The notes beneath the pieces were generated by a model. That model did no database searches. It had not been told where the DNA came from and saw only the letters and a program-made list of their open reading frames with translations. DNA of 64,000 nucleotides from Welwitschia mirabilis (Eukaryota > Gnetophyta > Gnetopsida > Welwitschiales), in contig JBOZIK010000001.1 in the NCBI GenBank assembly GCA_051453625.1, positions 251,268,726 to 251,332,725 on the forward strand, read 5' to 3'. Positions 12,028 through 24,326 of this stretch are shown here, one piece after another (the stretch's first letter is position 1; each line of letters opens with the position of its first letter). Position numbers and translations under genes: made by a program.

Positions 12028-12517
12028 GAAACTTACAAATATATAAAAATTTTATAAACTAGTTATTCTGATTTCATGACCATAAGATCATCATTCGTAT
12101 GAAAATCCTTGTCTCTTGAAGTTCTTATTTCACCTTACCTATCTTTATATGTGGAAAACCCTATCTTATGTTGTCATGCCATGGATCATACTGGGAACTA
12201 TAAAGGTTACAGTTCTCACACCATGCTATTTGTGTTTAATAGTATTTGAGTGGAGCACAAAGAAAAGCTAATTTATCTTGCCAAGAAGAGAATTTGAAAA
12301 TTTTAACTTTTCTAGCTTGTGCATAAGAAATTATTAAAATAAAGTAATTTATTTATCCTTATAACTTGTAATCTATTATATCTTATAGTTGAATTTTGAA
12401 TATGATGTTAATATAATATTTTTGCTATCCTAGAAATAAAGAGGTGTTATTTTATATTGTATATAAATAATATGTAAGTTATTTATCTTCTTTACCTTCA
12501 AAAGTTATCTAAGGATG

Positions 12518-12540
12518 TTTTTTTTTTTTTTTTTTTTTTT
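12518..12540 (+). repeat. poly-T run, 23 bases
   Basis: Uninterrupted T-run inside the B1 3' LTR. The 5' LTR has only about 9-10 T at the same place. Confidence 0.9.
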
Positions 12541-12694
12541 CATTCATATAGATTTATTTAAGAAATGTTAGCTTAAATAGTTAATAAAAGCATTATGGAA
12601 GTTTAAGCTCATAGTTTTGCGTTAAAAACCTAAGACATTTAATTTGGTATTAGAGCTACATGAAGTTTTTAAATGTGAAACTTAATAAATTACA

Positions 12695-12699
12695 CAAAC
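12695..12699. other. target site duplication of B1, right (caaac)
   Basis: Follows the final CA of the second LTR. One transition away from taaac at 2,207-2,211. A1 coding homology to A2 resumes at once. Confidence 0.7.
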
Positions 12700-13480
12700 C
12701 AAGTATCTATTAAGTATCATAGCTAAAATGAAGCTATGACACACGAAGCTTGGACATGTAAACAAAGGCTTGCTAAAAACCTTATCCTTAAAAGATATAA
12801 TAAGAGAAGTTCCTAAGTTGTAAATATTTGATGATTAGATTTATAAGGAATGCTAGAAAGGAAATAAAACAAGGCTAAGGTTTAATAAGAAAAATACTAT
12901 TACAACTTAATTTCCTTTATATCTTTTACACCTTAATATTATTTATTCATCTTCCATGAAAAGTCTTGATAAGAAAAGATATCATCTAAGTATTATTAAT
13001 GATTAATGATTACTCTCATTTTACATGGGTAGTCTTCCTTGCACACAAGGATGAGGCATTTAACATTTTCTTTCACTTCTGTATTAGGTTATAAAACCAA
13101 AAGGGATACAAGATCAAGAAGATAATAATTGATAATTACATGAATTTAAAAATAAAAGGTTCATAAACTTTTGCAAACAATTTTGTCTTCTTCAAATCTA
13201 CACTAAAAATTCCATAGAAAATGGAGTTTCTAAAAGAAATAATAGGTTTTGAATGAAATACAATAATGATGATACACAATAAAAAGATTTCATATCATTT
13301 CTTAGTAGAAGCATAATCCATTAACACTGCATGTTACATTTCCAAAGTTTTGGTAAGATGCTTTATTATAAAACCTCATACAAATTATGGTCTAATAATA
13401 ATTCCTAAATAAGTTATTTTCATGTTTTTAGCTTAAGGTGTTTCATTTAAATGAAAGAACAAGATAAAAAAATTCAATTC
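12700..13480 (+). pseudogene. A1 GAG-pre-integrase and integrase relic
   Basis: Resumes A1 pol after B1. 12,700-12,880 corresponds to the GAG-pre-integrase of A2 (50,281-50,440), with remains of the zinc-binding Cys pair. The integrase core follows: LYLLHLNIIYSSS where a DLFGP-like catalytic block is expected, and then YHLSIINDY for the usual VDDYSR block. HEFKNKRFINFC and ENGVSKRNNRF around 13,140-13,250 match the regions around the second Asp and the PQQNG/E block. A1 keeps the whole core; A2 has lost about 300 bases of it. The first catalytic Asp appears replaced by Asn. Many stops; not functional. Confidence 0.75.
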
Positions 13481-13839
13481 CAAAGTCAACAATGAATTTT
13501 TTTTAGGTTACTCCATTGTAACTAAATCCTATCAAGTGTTTAACAATAGAACTCGTGTGGTAGAGAAAACTATAAACATCAGATAAATGATACTAGTTTA
13601 ACTCTTATTTATGTGTAAGAAAACTATATTTCCATATATATTGAATAATAATCTAGTAATCATTAAGTGTATTTATATAGTGAGGAGAAGAAATAAGAAG
13701 AAACATATAAGAAAACTTCTTCAAACATGGTTCAACTAAGAGAAGTCATTCTACAAGGAAAATCATAAGTAGTCTATATAGTAATATTCAAACTCAAAGC
13801 CATACTAAGGAATTCTATGTATTTGTAGCATATGTCTCA

Positions 13840-14580
13840 TAGGTAGAACCTAGGACTTTCAATGAATAAGAAAATCATAAACATTAAATGCTAGCAATGC
13901 AAGAAGACCTTAATTAATCTAAATGGTACAATGTCTAGGAATTAATTCCAAGGCCATTCAATAGACCTATTATAGGCACAAAATGGGTTTTAAGAAACAA
14001 AAACAATGAAAATGATAGAAACAAAGCAAGGTTACTATGAAAATGATATAATCAATAAGAAGGCATAGACTTTAAAGAAACCTTTACACCAGTAGCTTCT
14101 ATAGAGTCTATAAGAATTCTTTTATCCTTTGCATATATCAAAAAATTTAGACTATACTAGATGGATGTTAAAATTGCCCTTCTAAATGGATTATTTTAAG
14201 AAGAAGTATATGTGAAGTAACTTGAAGTATTTACTAACTCTCATTAAATATACTATGTTTACAAATTAAAAAAGACTCTTTATGATCTTAGCCAAGTATC
14301 CAAAGATTAGTACAATAAACTCTAAGAACATTTAATAGAAAAAACATGTAAAGAAGATATGTTTGATGTTAAATGTTTTAGAAAGAATCGTGAGAATTTT
14401 ACTATTGTAAAAATTTATTTGAATGTTATTATTTTTTGTGTACTAACAAATTATTATATGAGAAGTTTACAAAGATTATGGAGGATGAGTTTGAAATGAG
14501 TCTCATGGGAGGGATAAGCACCTTCTTAGGGCTTGAAGTTATGGAAAACAAATAAGATACATTTATTTCTTAAAATTAAA
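13840..14580 (+). pseudogene. A1 reverse transcriptase relic
   Basis: Copia-type RT (RVT_2). Readable blocks in order are GTKWVLRNKNN, EGIDFKETFTPVASIESIRI, MDVKIALLNG, KKTLYDL and FEMSLMGGISTFLGLEV-like. The catalytic YVDD box reads YLNV at about 14,420, so both aspartates are lost. Several stops replace Gln or Trp codons. Sister sequences are A2 (51,250-51,726) and, more distantly, C (29,850-30,600). Confidence 0.82.
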
Positions 14581-14639
14581 TGTGTTAAAAATTTACCAAA
14601 GATATTTCAAATAAGCTAAAGCACAAATCTATGCAAAAT

Positions 14640-15402
14640 AGAGCATGGTAAGAGGATTGACCCAAAGTTGTACAAAGGTATAATTGATAATTTATTATAT
14701 TTTACTACTAGTAATCTTAATATTATTTTAAGTATAAGGATTTATGCTCATTATTAAAGTGATCCTAAAGAGTCACATCTTATAGGAGTTTAAAGAATTT
14801 TTTACAATTCAAAATATACTAGTAATTGGGTCCTTCGGTATTTAAAGGACTTCTGTCTTAATCTGATTAGATATTATGATTCATATTAGGAAAGATGAAA
14901 GAATGATAGAAGAAGCACTAGTGGATTTTACTTCTTTCTTAGATAATGTTTGGTATTTTAGAGTAGCAAAAAGAAAAAGATCAATTTCTCTCTCAATTGT
15001 TGAGGCTGAATAGATCACTATTGGAAGTTGTTGTGCTTACTTCCTTTAGATGAAGTAAATCTTAAAATATTTTGAACTATTCATGAAAATAATTTCCATC
15101 TTTTATGATAATAAAAGTTCTATCAACATCTTAAAGAACATAATTTAGAAGTTAAGAATCAAGCACATCAAGATTAGACATCATTTTCTTAGAAATCATG
15201 TACAAAGCAAGGATACCATGCTAGAATACATTAATATTAATGATCAAATTTCTGATGTCTTTACTAAATTACTAAGTATTGATAGATTTGTTAAATTTTG
15301 CAAAAACTTAAAGATTTTGCCTTATCCAATTAGGCAAACCATCAAGTTATCACTCTCAAAATCAAAACTCCACATTATGATATTATATGAGTTGAGATAA
15401 TT
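14640..15402 (+). pseudogene. A1 RNase H relic
   Basis: Copia-type RNase H. A LYKGIIDNLLYFT block leads in, then DPKESHLIGV, RRSTSGFYFF, SKKKKINFSL and SSINILKN. The best-preserved stretch is IKIRHHFLRNHVQ with DQISDVFTKLLS, where a 60-codon ORF survives at 15,218-15,400. This is the usual end of copia pol. It is interrupted by stops and frameshifts. Confidence 0.8.
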
Positions 15403-16040
15403 GCTAGACCATAAACTATCAAATTATGTGCATGTTCCTTTATCTTTTTGCTATGATAGTCTAATAGTGACATTAGCTATATAAAATTTCAAAGTTTTTA
15501 ATTTTTCAGGGAAGGTGTCTTCTAGTGGAAGACATCTATCATGGAGACATCCTTAGTTTATAGATATCTAGTTAGTAGACATATTTATAAGGTAGACATA
15601 TTTGGAGATCAAGTATATTTTTTTAAATAGATGTTTTAGATGTAAAGAAATATTTATAGTATATAGGTAATTCATGAAGTTGATTACTAGAAAATGAATT
15701 TTGTTAAAACAGATGTCTACTTTCTTCATTTTAAACATATTTGAACTAATAGACATATTTCAAAAACTATATTAGAACATAAGACCCATGTCAAAATAAG
15801 GGCTTTAATCACTTTTATTTAGAAAATGGATTACCATATATCATTTTTAATCCTCTACTCAATAAATGTCCCTCTCAAAGGATTTTTTAACTTAGATTTT
15901 CTTAGATCTCTTGACATATACCTCTTATATTTAAAAGACATTTTCATAGCTAGCATAATAAATGCTCTGTTCTTGATAAGTGCCTTTTTGCATTGATTTC
16001 TTTACATTTTCTTATTAGAAGTTTAGATTTTTCTTTATTC
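15403..16040 (+). other. A1 spacer after pol, rich in AGACAT/ATGTCT words
   Basis: No coding potential seen. Between 15,500 and 15,770 the words gacatct, gacatat and atgtcta recur about eight times. The same words stud the family A LTRs (18,320-18,730 and 23,090-23,490). Confidence 0.55.
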
Positions 16041-16049
16041 TTATTTAAA

Positions 16050-17690
16050 AATGGAAAGGAAAAAACCATCTAGTACTTCAAAGCATAAGAATCCTATTCC
16101 AAAAATTCACATACCATATTATGAGTTATAGTTCTATGATGAGTCAGTTATAACACATTTTAAAACTTGGACCAGAAAATCCATGATTGCAAAATAGACT
16201 CTAAGGTTCCAAAATATTAGAAAATATAAGATTATTGCTTATTTCTCACATCGTGTTTGGGACATAATAATATAATTAAAGTAGGACATTCTAGATCCCA
16301 TTGTTAGGGGATTCTATTCTAATATTCATGAGATAGATAATATCTCTGGGAGTTTTCAAACTCAAGTATAGGATACTTCTCTATTTCATGCTTCATATAG
16401 ATGATTCAGAGATTTTACAATTATATATGTATTTTTTAAAGATATTTTCACATGTCACTTTATTAACATTTTATGTCATTCATTGAGATACGTGATATTT
16501 GGATCTTCAAGGATGAATTTTTATGAGAATCTAGAATTCAAGGATATGGTATTGGATGCATCTATTTTGGGTTTAATTACCTTCTATAACATATTTATTC
16601 AGGACATAGCTACAACTATTACAACCTATTGTAGACTTTTATGGTCTATTACTTTTTCATAAGGATGAAGATTAATCTTGGATTTATCTTATGTATGAAT
16701 AGCATTACTCTTTTCCATAAGAAGGGGACCTTGGATTACCCTTGCTTAACTAGCTTAATTATTAGCAATGCCATCATCTTAGTGTTATAGGTTAATCTCG
16801 ATCATCCTAGAAATCCACTTTCATAGTTTAGTTAAAAACTACAAATATTAATACTACTAGGTAAAGGCATAAGTAGGAGACCTTACAAAACATAGTTTTA
16901 TTGCTCTAACTCTTTAGCTACATAAGGATTTGAAAGCTATTACTAAGATGGTAGAAAATATTAAACAAGCACTATTATGCCTATGAGGAAGATGCTCCTA
17001 TAGGTAGTTAGAAATCTACGGGTACTTCTACTAGATCTAATTTAGAGGAGGAATAAGAATTAAGTGCACCTATAGCATCTCTTGTATAGGATATGACTCA
17101 TCTTATATAGTAGATTTTAATTCATCAAAGTCCACAATAGAGGAGGCATAGGCAGAAGAGGAGTAGTAGACTCTAGCAAAAGTATAAGTGGAGTACCAAG
17201 ATCTAGCGTAGGCATAGGAGGAGTATCAATGGACTCTAAAAGATTTAATGACCAACTTTTCATCATTTACAAGCCTCATTGTAAATTATCCATTTGCTGT
17301 TCTGCATAACCTCCATCTCTAGCTTGTCCAACATCTCCACCTTGCCTTCCATCTCCACCACCATCTCTCACAATTTCCATCCATGTTTCACTTCTTAGCA
17401 TCACTTCATGTGATAGTATTACTCCATTCTCAACTTATGGTTTTGCTAAGATAACTATTACCAGCTTCATTGGCACTTTTCTTACCCCTTAGATGCACTC
17501 ACATTTGAGGAGACAGGTCTCTGAGGGCTAAGGTAAGTTATTATAGAAACCATTTAAGAAGTAGCATGCACCTCCACCCATCTCTTCTTCTTCATATAGT
17601 ATTTAGGCCTCCACCAATAGGGATAATGACAATGATAACAATGATGTAGGATATGATACTTAGTATATTACTCAACTCATAGTGTTTATC
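16050..17690 (+). pseudogene. A1 post-pol accessory (env-like position) coding relic
   Basis: Begins with a Met and a basic start (MERKKPSSTSKHKNPIPKIH). Farther on, DPIVRGFYSNIHEID and FHASYRFRDF-like blocks resemble the P-x-x-V-R-E-F-Y-x-N segment of proteins encoded after pol, or in related plant retroelements annotated as plant transposon proteins. The C-terminal third is rich in charged then Ser/His/Leu codons. Sireviruses often carry an extra ORF here. Frame is broken by many stops. No transmembrane Env features were evident. Function of such proteins is not established. Confidence 0.4.
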
Positions 17691-17708
17691 TATTTTTATG
17701 CTATCCAA

Positions 17709-17725
17709 NNNNNNNNNNNNNNNNN
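17709..17725. other. assembly gap, 17 N
   Basis: Short N run in the A1 post-pol region. Confidence 0.99.
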
Positions 17726-18109
17726 AAATCATATTAGGCACTATTGAAAATCCTGTATGAGTCTAGAGGATGTGAACTTAAGATAGATGAATTGGAGTCC
17801 TATGAATGACATTACTCTTAATGATTGCTATTTTATTTTACCACAAATTTCATGATCTTTTATTATCTATTATTACTTTTAGTTTGTACATAATATACTT
17901 TATGCTTTGAGATGTATTTAATAATTTATATCATTTCTTTTTTACTATTCTACAAAGGATTATATCTGATTAACAAATATTTTTCAATTGTTAAAATTTA
18001 TATTTTGTCTCATGCAATACATTATGTAGTGTCTTGAATTAAGTTATCTCAAGTCGATTTATAAAACATGATCACACTAATAAGATTAATTATGTTTTGT
18101 ACTTCATTA

Positions 18110-18124
18110 AAAAGTGGGAGATTA
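18110..18124 (+). promoter_or_regulatory. A1 polypurine tract
   Basis: aaaaagtgggagatta, purine-rich, directly before the A1 3' LTR. Confidence 0.6.
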
Positions 18125-19533
18125 TAAGTAAAATCTTAGTTTTGATAATTCATATGTCAAATGTGATGTGTCTAATGTGCAGATAGGTAAAATTGGAGAA
18201 TACCAAATTACAAAGGACATCAATCTAGTCAAAACCTTAAAGTTCAAATTACATAGAAGGTTTAATCAAATTTTATAAAGGACACACATAATTGATTAGA
18301 GACCTCTACATATGTAAAGATGTCTACGAAATAGCTATATACTATATTAAAGACATCTATAGTAAACTCAAATTTGTTACATAATAATATGTCTATAGTG
18401 ATAAAGGTGTCTATACCAAAGGAGCTAAAATAGGTGAAACATTTTTATAAAATTAAAGAGTTTTATGTTGTTTCAACTATTTAAAAACCTCCATAGAGTT
18501 AGAGATTTCTATGCTAAACTAGAAGAGGTAATAAAGATAAGTTGTATTTTGATGATTTATCTACATTTCAAGGAATTAAGAAAGTTTTACACATTTAATT
18601 TGTAATTACTAAGGGTTATAAATACAATAGTTTAAGTTTAATTAAAATCTAAGTAGTTTGAACAAAGACATCTTTAGGGGTAAAGATGTCTACCTGATAA
18701 ATATGTCTATAATTTTAAAGACATTTAATCCAAAAGTTTAATTGGAAATAAAATAGTCATTGAATGACCAAGATTCAACCATGTCTATCTATTCTATAAA
18801 ATTTAAATATTTTCAAATTGCTACCTCTCTAGGGGAATGGTAAGGAAGAGATTAGAAGTATAATGGGCATAAAGAGAGAAGAAAAATAAAATAACTAGTA
18901 TAAGTGATTGGTACTATAGTGAATTTTTTAGCTATCATTTTGAAGATGACTATCTAGTAAATAGATTACTGAATCATTGGCTCTTATAATAGCTATAGCA
19001 CTCTAATATAAAATGCTCACAGGTGGTGAGAGCAAGGAAGAAATCAAGCATTCATCAAAGTGACATATTTTGAGGCTTGTTGTTTCTTTATTATCATTAC
19101 CTATTAGCACTTATACTATAAGAACTATCATATTTTTGAATACTTATGTAGTCCATTTCTTACTTTTCTTCTTAATATCCCTTACTAAGGTTTCCATATT
19201 ATAAGAAAACCCTTATGTGGGTGTGCTTTTGTAAGTTCTTGTAAACACATTTCTATTTTAATTTATTATAAATTACTAAGGGTAAAATAGTGCTATCTTG
19301 TAAGGAAAATCTTAGTTGCATATAAGGTTGGTGTTGCTTCATATCCACTATTTTACAAATTAAGAATATCCAGAGGCATGAGAAGAAATTACCCTCTATG
19401 TGTAAACATATCTAGGTTGAGGAACCATATTAACCTAGTAAGGTTTTTTATTGTGTAAAGTTTAGTTTATTTTTAGTAGAGTTTTCTTTCATAGACTTCA
19501 TTCATTTCTTCCCTTCAAGTTCAATGATCCTCA
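18125..19533 (+). repeat. A1 3' LTR
   Basis: About 1.4 kb, homologous to 22,909-24,324 at the start of A2: shared opening (gtaaaatcttagttttgat against gtaaaaatatagttttgat), shared AGATGTCT-rich section, and shared closing ctca. The terminal TG appears decayed to TA. Homology between the two LTRs is strongly eroded. Confidence 0.7.
18315..18735. repeat. AGATGTCT/AGACATCT word cluster in A1 LTR
   Basis: About ten copies of agatgtct or its complement agacatct, or one-base variants, many followed by a or ta. Spacing is irregular. The equivalent cluster in A2 is at 23,095-23,490. Confidence 0.7.
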
Positions 19534-21045
19534 ACTACTATTAGTATTGTCTACCTATTTAGCTCTAGTTTATACCACGTTCTTCAAAATAACATGAAAT
19601 TTTTAAAAATATCATATAAAGGTGCATAAGATTAAGTATGGAATATAAAATAGTATAACAAATATTTTAATGGATAAATTAATGTCTTCCCTAGGATAAA
19701 TTAGCCTAATATACTTGAGATAAATGTCTATTTTTACATGTTTAAAGAAGTTAACTTCTATTACAATATTTCCAATGAATCCTAAAAACTCTCATTATAG
19801 CTACATACATGTGAATGATAAGATGAATCGTACAACAAACATAAATTTATGGCATGTCTATGAGGAAAACATTTAGTCATTAGAATTTGTAAATATTTAA
19901 TAAAATGTCTAAAAATCATAACAAAACTAGAATACATACTATTAAGTGTATTAATCAATCTTAAGATGAAGATTGAAAAGTTATAATTTCTTTATTAAAA
20001 ATATTAAATAAAATAAATAATTATCTTAAAGCTCACATTAAAATCAACATAACTATGATGCTTATGTTCTTCATAACCTTACCTACCAAATTTGATCCAT
20101 TTATGTAAGCATTTAATTCATTTAATGTAGACAATTCATTTTCAAAGATTATTATTTACCTGAAGAAGATAAGGTAGACTTAAAAGGAAAAAAAGAAAAT
20201 GGGAAAAAAAGGAAAAATCCTTTTATTTAAAAATTAAAGTTATTATTTAATATGTAATAGTTGTAAGTACTAATACATTATGCTAAATTATAATTTAGTT
20301 AATTAAAAAATCTAAACTTTCATGAATGAGATATAATTGAAATGGAAGCAAGGAAGAAGGAAGACTATTCTAAGGATTTTAAAAGTCTAAATGATGAAAA
20401 CGATTTCAATTATGTTTTACTTAATGATTTATTATTCTTTATTTAAGGATATTTTATCTCATTATATTTCCTTAAATATTCATAGCTACCTTATCTAAAT
20501 AAAACATTTTTATAGCTAAATTGAATGTAATTTTGGAACTTTAAATAATTAAGGTTTTTCTTGCCCAATACTTTTCAATTCTTCTTTAATGATAGAACTT
20601 TTGGATTCATTCATGATAAATAGTGCTATAGATATTATAGTTTTTTATCATTACTATGTTATCCTTATTATTTATAAATGAGCACTAAATTTTGATCTAG
20701 ATTCACTATGTATACTAAAACTCCTTATTGGCTTTAGTTAAATAACTCATATTTCAAATAATGGAGTGGACCATTTTGACTAGGATTGTTTTAATTATGA
20801 AACTAAAAATTCTTTCTTAACCTAATAGCACTTCTTGCATATTTTAATTTATAGAAACCACTCTATAGGATAGAAAGAACAAATTAAAACTTAAGGCAGG
20901 CAATGCAACTTATATCCACAATATTATGTATTATAATATGGCAAGATTATATTACTATTATTAATAAGAAAGCTATATGATATATGGGTATTTAACATTA
21001 AATAAGAAAAAAATATGGGGAAGACCAAGTATTTCATATTGCTTT

Positions 21046-21070
21046 TAAATAAATAAATAAATAAATAAAA
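21046..21070 (+). repeat. AAAT microsatellite
   Basis: Six uninterrupted aaat-type units followed by a short GA run. Confidence 0.85.
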
Positions 21071-21911
21071 TAGAGAGAGAAAAGAAATCATTACTTCTTC
21101 ACCACTTAATTTCTTTACCTTAACCGGGCATTAACTTCTTCTAAATCTAATTGTATAAAAACTTCCTTACCTTTAAAATGAAAAATAAAGAGTTGCCAAA
21201 TCCTTTTCCTCTTAAGCATCTAAAAATACTTCATTAAATTCTCACATTATCAACTCAAAGAAGATATAGAAGGATTTCATTTAGATTAATGTAATAAAAG
21301 TCAATTATTGTGTAGAGATTTAAGTCTAACACAAGTTTAGATAACTTCTAGTAATCAATCATTAATTATTTTTTTCTAATACCCTTTCCTTTAATAATAG
21401 ATTTGTTATTATTAGTGATAAAAAATGTAAATTGGAGGATAATTCAAGATACAAGAAGAAATCATCATCCTTAATTAGACAATGTTAGTTATTTCATGGA
21501 ATGTATAAGATCTTCTAGATAGGCTTCAACGTTCACATTCCTATGGTAGATAAAATGATATCTCATAAAATGTAACTCTTTAGATCTAAGTTCATATTGA
21601 CAAAAAAACATATAAATGGAAGTAATTGATATAATTCTTGAAAGAGTGACTTAAAACCTTTTTTTCTTTAGTTTTGTTTCCTATTCAAGTTTTTGGTATT
21701 TTTACTTCATCACTCTTAGATAATTTTTTATGTATGAGTAGATTTATTCATTCATTAACTTACTTATAATAATACTTTGTCTTTTAATAAAATAATTCTA
21801 ATCTTCAAAATTATCCTTATAATCATGATATAAATAATTATCCTTATAATAGAAAAGAAAATAAAAATAATAAATCATTAGATAAAGAATTAAATTCAAA
21901 ATAAAATATGA

Positions 21912-22021
21912 GCATGCACATGTGCATGCACGGGTAAGTGAATGTGTATGCATGCACATCCACTTATGAGTGCATGCGCACATACTCATGCACACATGTG
22001 TATGTATGCATGCATGTGTAT
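21912..22021. repeat. alternating purine-pyrimidine TGCA/CATG tract
   Basis: About 110 bases composed mostly of gcatgcac, tgtgcatg, gtatgcatg and similar words, with many self-complementary gcatgc and tgcatgca motifs. It is markedly more GC-rich than its surroundings. A minus-strand ORF across it (Cys/His/Met-rich) is a by-product of the repeat. Confidence 0.85.
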
Positions 22022-22908
22022 CAAATTCAAAAAGAAGAAAAAATAATATTATGCCTATTATATTTAAATAAATTATTATAAAATACTAATAAAAGACATA
22101 TGTAATAATGAAGAAGAGTAAAACCAAAAATACCTAAACAATAACATTAGTTTCTCATTATAAATTCTATGAAATCCTTTTCTACATAGATAAATGAAAC
22201 TAAGGCACTTTACTATTGGAGTCCTTATGGTCAGAAAAATCATAATAAAGATAATAATGATAATATAAGGCTAATATAAATAGTTTCATAGCATTTTTCT
22301 AAGAACCTTGGAATTTTTAATTATTAGATTTCTTATTTTCTAAAGTCCTTTAATTAAATCATTTAATAAGAGAACCCAAAGGTTTAGGAAAATCTAAAAC
22401 TTTTATTACATAAGAAAACCTCCTTAGCATGAATAAAATCTTAATATGTACTATTTTAAAATTTAATGGCAAATTATAAATCTAATTTATACACTTAAAA
22501 GTGTAATATGTTTATGCCAATAAGGTTATTATAGCTCAACTAATAATATCGATAATAGTAAGACCATTATGATTCATTAGTTAAAGTTATTTCTATATCT
22601 AAGAATGTTTAAGACTATTAATAATAATAAGACATTTATGATTTAACTAAGCATTAGTCATAATAATATTATTATGGCCTAGAGCAGCAATGGCAATAAG
22701 ACTAATATGATCTAGTCAATAACTTCTATGAGAAATGGATACTAATGACATGATTACCATTATGATTCTTATCACAAAACTTTACCTACAAACATAGGGT
22801 ATCACATAAAAGACCAATATTTTTCATCTTATTATGATGTAAAATGCAAAAACCCATAAAGACATCATTGATCGAGTTCATTATAATGTACCTCAATTGG
22901 ATTTATAT

Positions 22909-24324
22909 TGGTAAAAATATAGTTTTGATGATTCCCCTAATAAAACATATTATGATATTGTGTAGACAAGTTAATGTGGAAAAAACCAGATCATGAAAAG
23001 CATTAGTTCACATTATATTTTAAAGATTATAACTCAAGAAAATTTTATCTCAAAGATTAAAATGCCAAATCACAATTGACTAAAGACTTCTTCAAAATTG
23101 AAGATGTCTATCATCTATGAAAAAGACGTCTATAGCATCAAAGATGTCTATGTTAAACTAATTTTAAATCATAAGTAAAAGATGTCTATCTCAATAAAGA
23201 TGACTATAATGAATCAAGAATCTAACACACATCAAAGATGTTTACATAGTTGAAGATGTCTATACTGAACTGAAAGAGGTAAGAGGTATAATTTGTACTT
23301 TAATAAATTATTTACATTTCATAGAACAAATTAGATTTTTCATCTTTAATTCACGACTTTTAAGGATTGGAAGAACTACAATCTAAGTTTTATTAAATTC
23401 TAAGCACTTTAACAAAAGAAATATTCCATGTTAAAGATGTCTGACTGGAAAAAGATGTCTTCTATCTTAAAGACATCTATGCCAAAGATTTATAAAAAAA
23501 TTAAATAGATGCTTCATGCCTAATGCTTAGCCATCTCTATTTGTTTTATAGTGGTTATAAGTTTCAAACATCTATTTTACTAAGTCAAATAACTAAAAGC
23601 ACATCAAAAAATATAAAGGAACAAAAGAATGAAATGAAAAAAATAATCTCACACACACATGAATGCATGAATGATTGGTTCCATTCATGAAGACTTCAAG
23701 CTATAATTTGTAAGGGATTATTAAGAAGCTATGTCATTCATTAATTTATTTATAACATTACATCATTCTATTATTTAGCACATGTGGATGATGATAACAA
23801 GAAAAAAATCAAGCTCTCCATCAAAGATACATAATTTAGGCTTTTTTATTTATTTGTTATCATTATTTATTAGAACTTACATTGTAGAATATCAAGTTTT
23901 TGAATACATTCCCTATAGTCAACTACTTATATCAAATATTAGGGATTTATTATTAAGGTTCCATACTACAAGGCAAACCATTGTATAAGTGTATTCTTAT
24001 TAATTCTTATAAGAATATTTGTTATTATATTATTGAATATCCTTAAGGGGAAGTGAGTGCTACCTTATGAGGAGCATCTTACATTGTGTTAGTACTTGCA
24101 AGCACATTTGTATTACATTGTTGATTTTCTCTAAGGGAAAGAGAGTACTCCATTAAGACAAGTAGCTCACATTGTATGTAAGGTTGATGATGCTCCAAAC
24201 TAGTGTTTTTATAGGTTAAGAATATCCAAAGGTATACATTTTCAAGTTTTTAATTTTTTTTAATTAAATTTATTATTTTTGGTAGATCTCATTCACTACT
24301 CCACTCTAAGTTCAAAAATTCTCA
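22909..24324 (+). repeat. A2 5' LTR
   Basis: Starts tggtaaaaatatag and ends ttctca, followed 2 bases later by a primer binding site. Homologous to the A1 3' LTR. Confidence 0.72.
23095..23490. repeat. AGATGTCT/AGACATCT word cluster in A2 LTR
   Basis: Roughly ten occurrences of agatgtct or agacatct with one-base variants (agacgtct, agatgact, agatgttt), often followed by at or ac. Confidence 0.72.
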
Positions 24325-24326
24325 AG

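Larger units (their letters stand above)
2212..12694 (+). mobile_element. LTR retrotransposon B1 nested in A1
   Basis: Two direct repeats of about 2 kb (2,212-4,167 and 10,628-12,694) bracket a 6,460-bp interior. A PBS lies 3 bases after the first LTR and a polypurine tract abuts the second. A 5-bp duplication with one mismatch flanks the whole. The second LTR begins TG and both end CA; the first begins TA, a decayed TG. Long LTRs with a tRNA-iMet PBS fit a Tekay/Del-like gypsy element, but no gag-pol domain is readable in the interior, so a large non-autonomous derivative is equally possible. By eye the LTRs differ at about one base in ten in the better stretches, so the insertion is old. 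Confidence 0.88.
10628..12694 (+). repeat. B1 3' LTR
   Basis: Begins tgccacatct and ends aattaca, about 110 bases longer than the 5' LTR. Part of the difference is a 23-base T-run at 12,518-12,540 and local expansion. It contains a TATA box, the tatggtt-rich region and the tandem array, in the same order as the 5' LTR. Confidence 0.88.
1..19533 (+). mobile_element. Ty1/copia retrotransposon A1, Sirevirus-like, 5' part outside window
   Basis: The order is gag, protease, GAG-pre-integrase, integrase, RT, RNase H, a long post-pol region and a 3' LTR, all on the plus strand. It is interrupted by element B1 between protease and GAG-pre-integrase: sequence ending at 2,211 and resuming at 12,695 aligns with an uninterrupted stretch of sister copy A2 at 50,250-50,330. 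The window opens inside gag, so the 5' LTR is missing. All domains are broken by stops and frameshifts. Assignment to the Sirevirus type rests on domain order and on the extra coding relic after pol; it is an inference without a database search. Confidence 0.85.
19534..22908. other. interval between A1 and A2, no gene recognised
   Basis: AT-rich sequence with no retroelement domain, host exon or RNA gene that I can support. It holds an AAAT microsatellite at 21,046-21,070 and an alternating TGCA/CATG block at 21,912-22,021. At 22,500-22,760 there are several imperfect repeats of taatatgat and ttattatg words. Confidence 0.5.

Noticed and set aside
19534-19555. PBS-like sequence after the A1 3' LTR
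   Set aside because: actactattagtattgt aligns loosely with the A2 PBS, but no gag follows; more likely flanking DNA or chance.
21798-21995. 65-codon Cys/His/Met ORF on the minus strand
   Set aside because: Reading of the TGCA/CATG simple tract followed by AT-rich sequence; no family.
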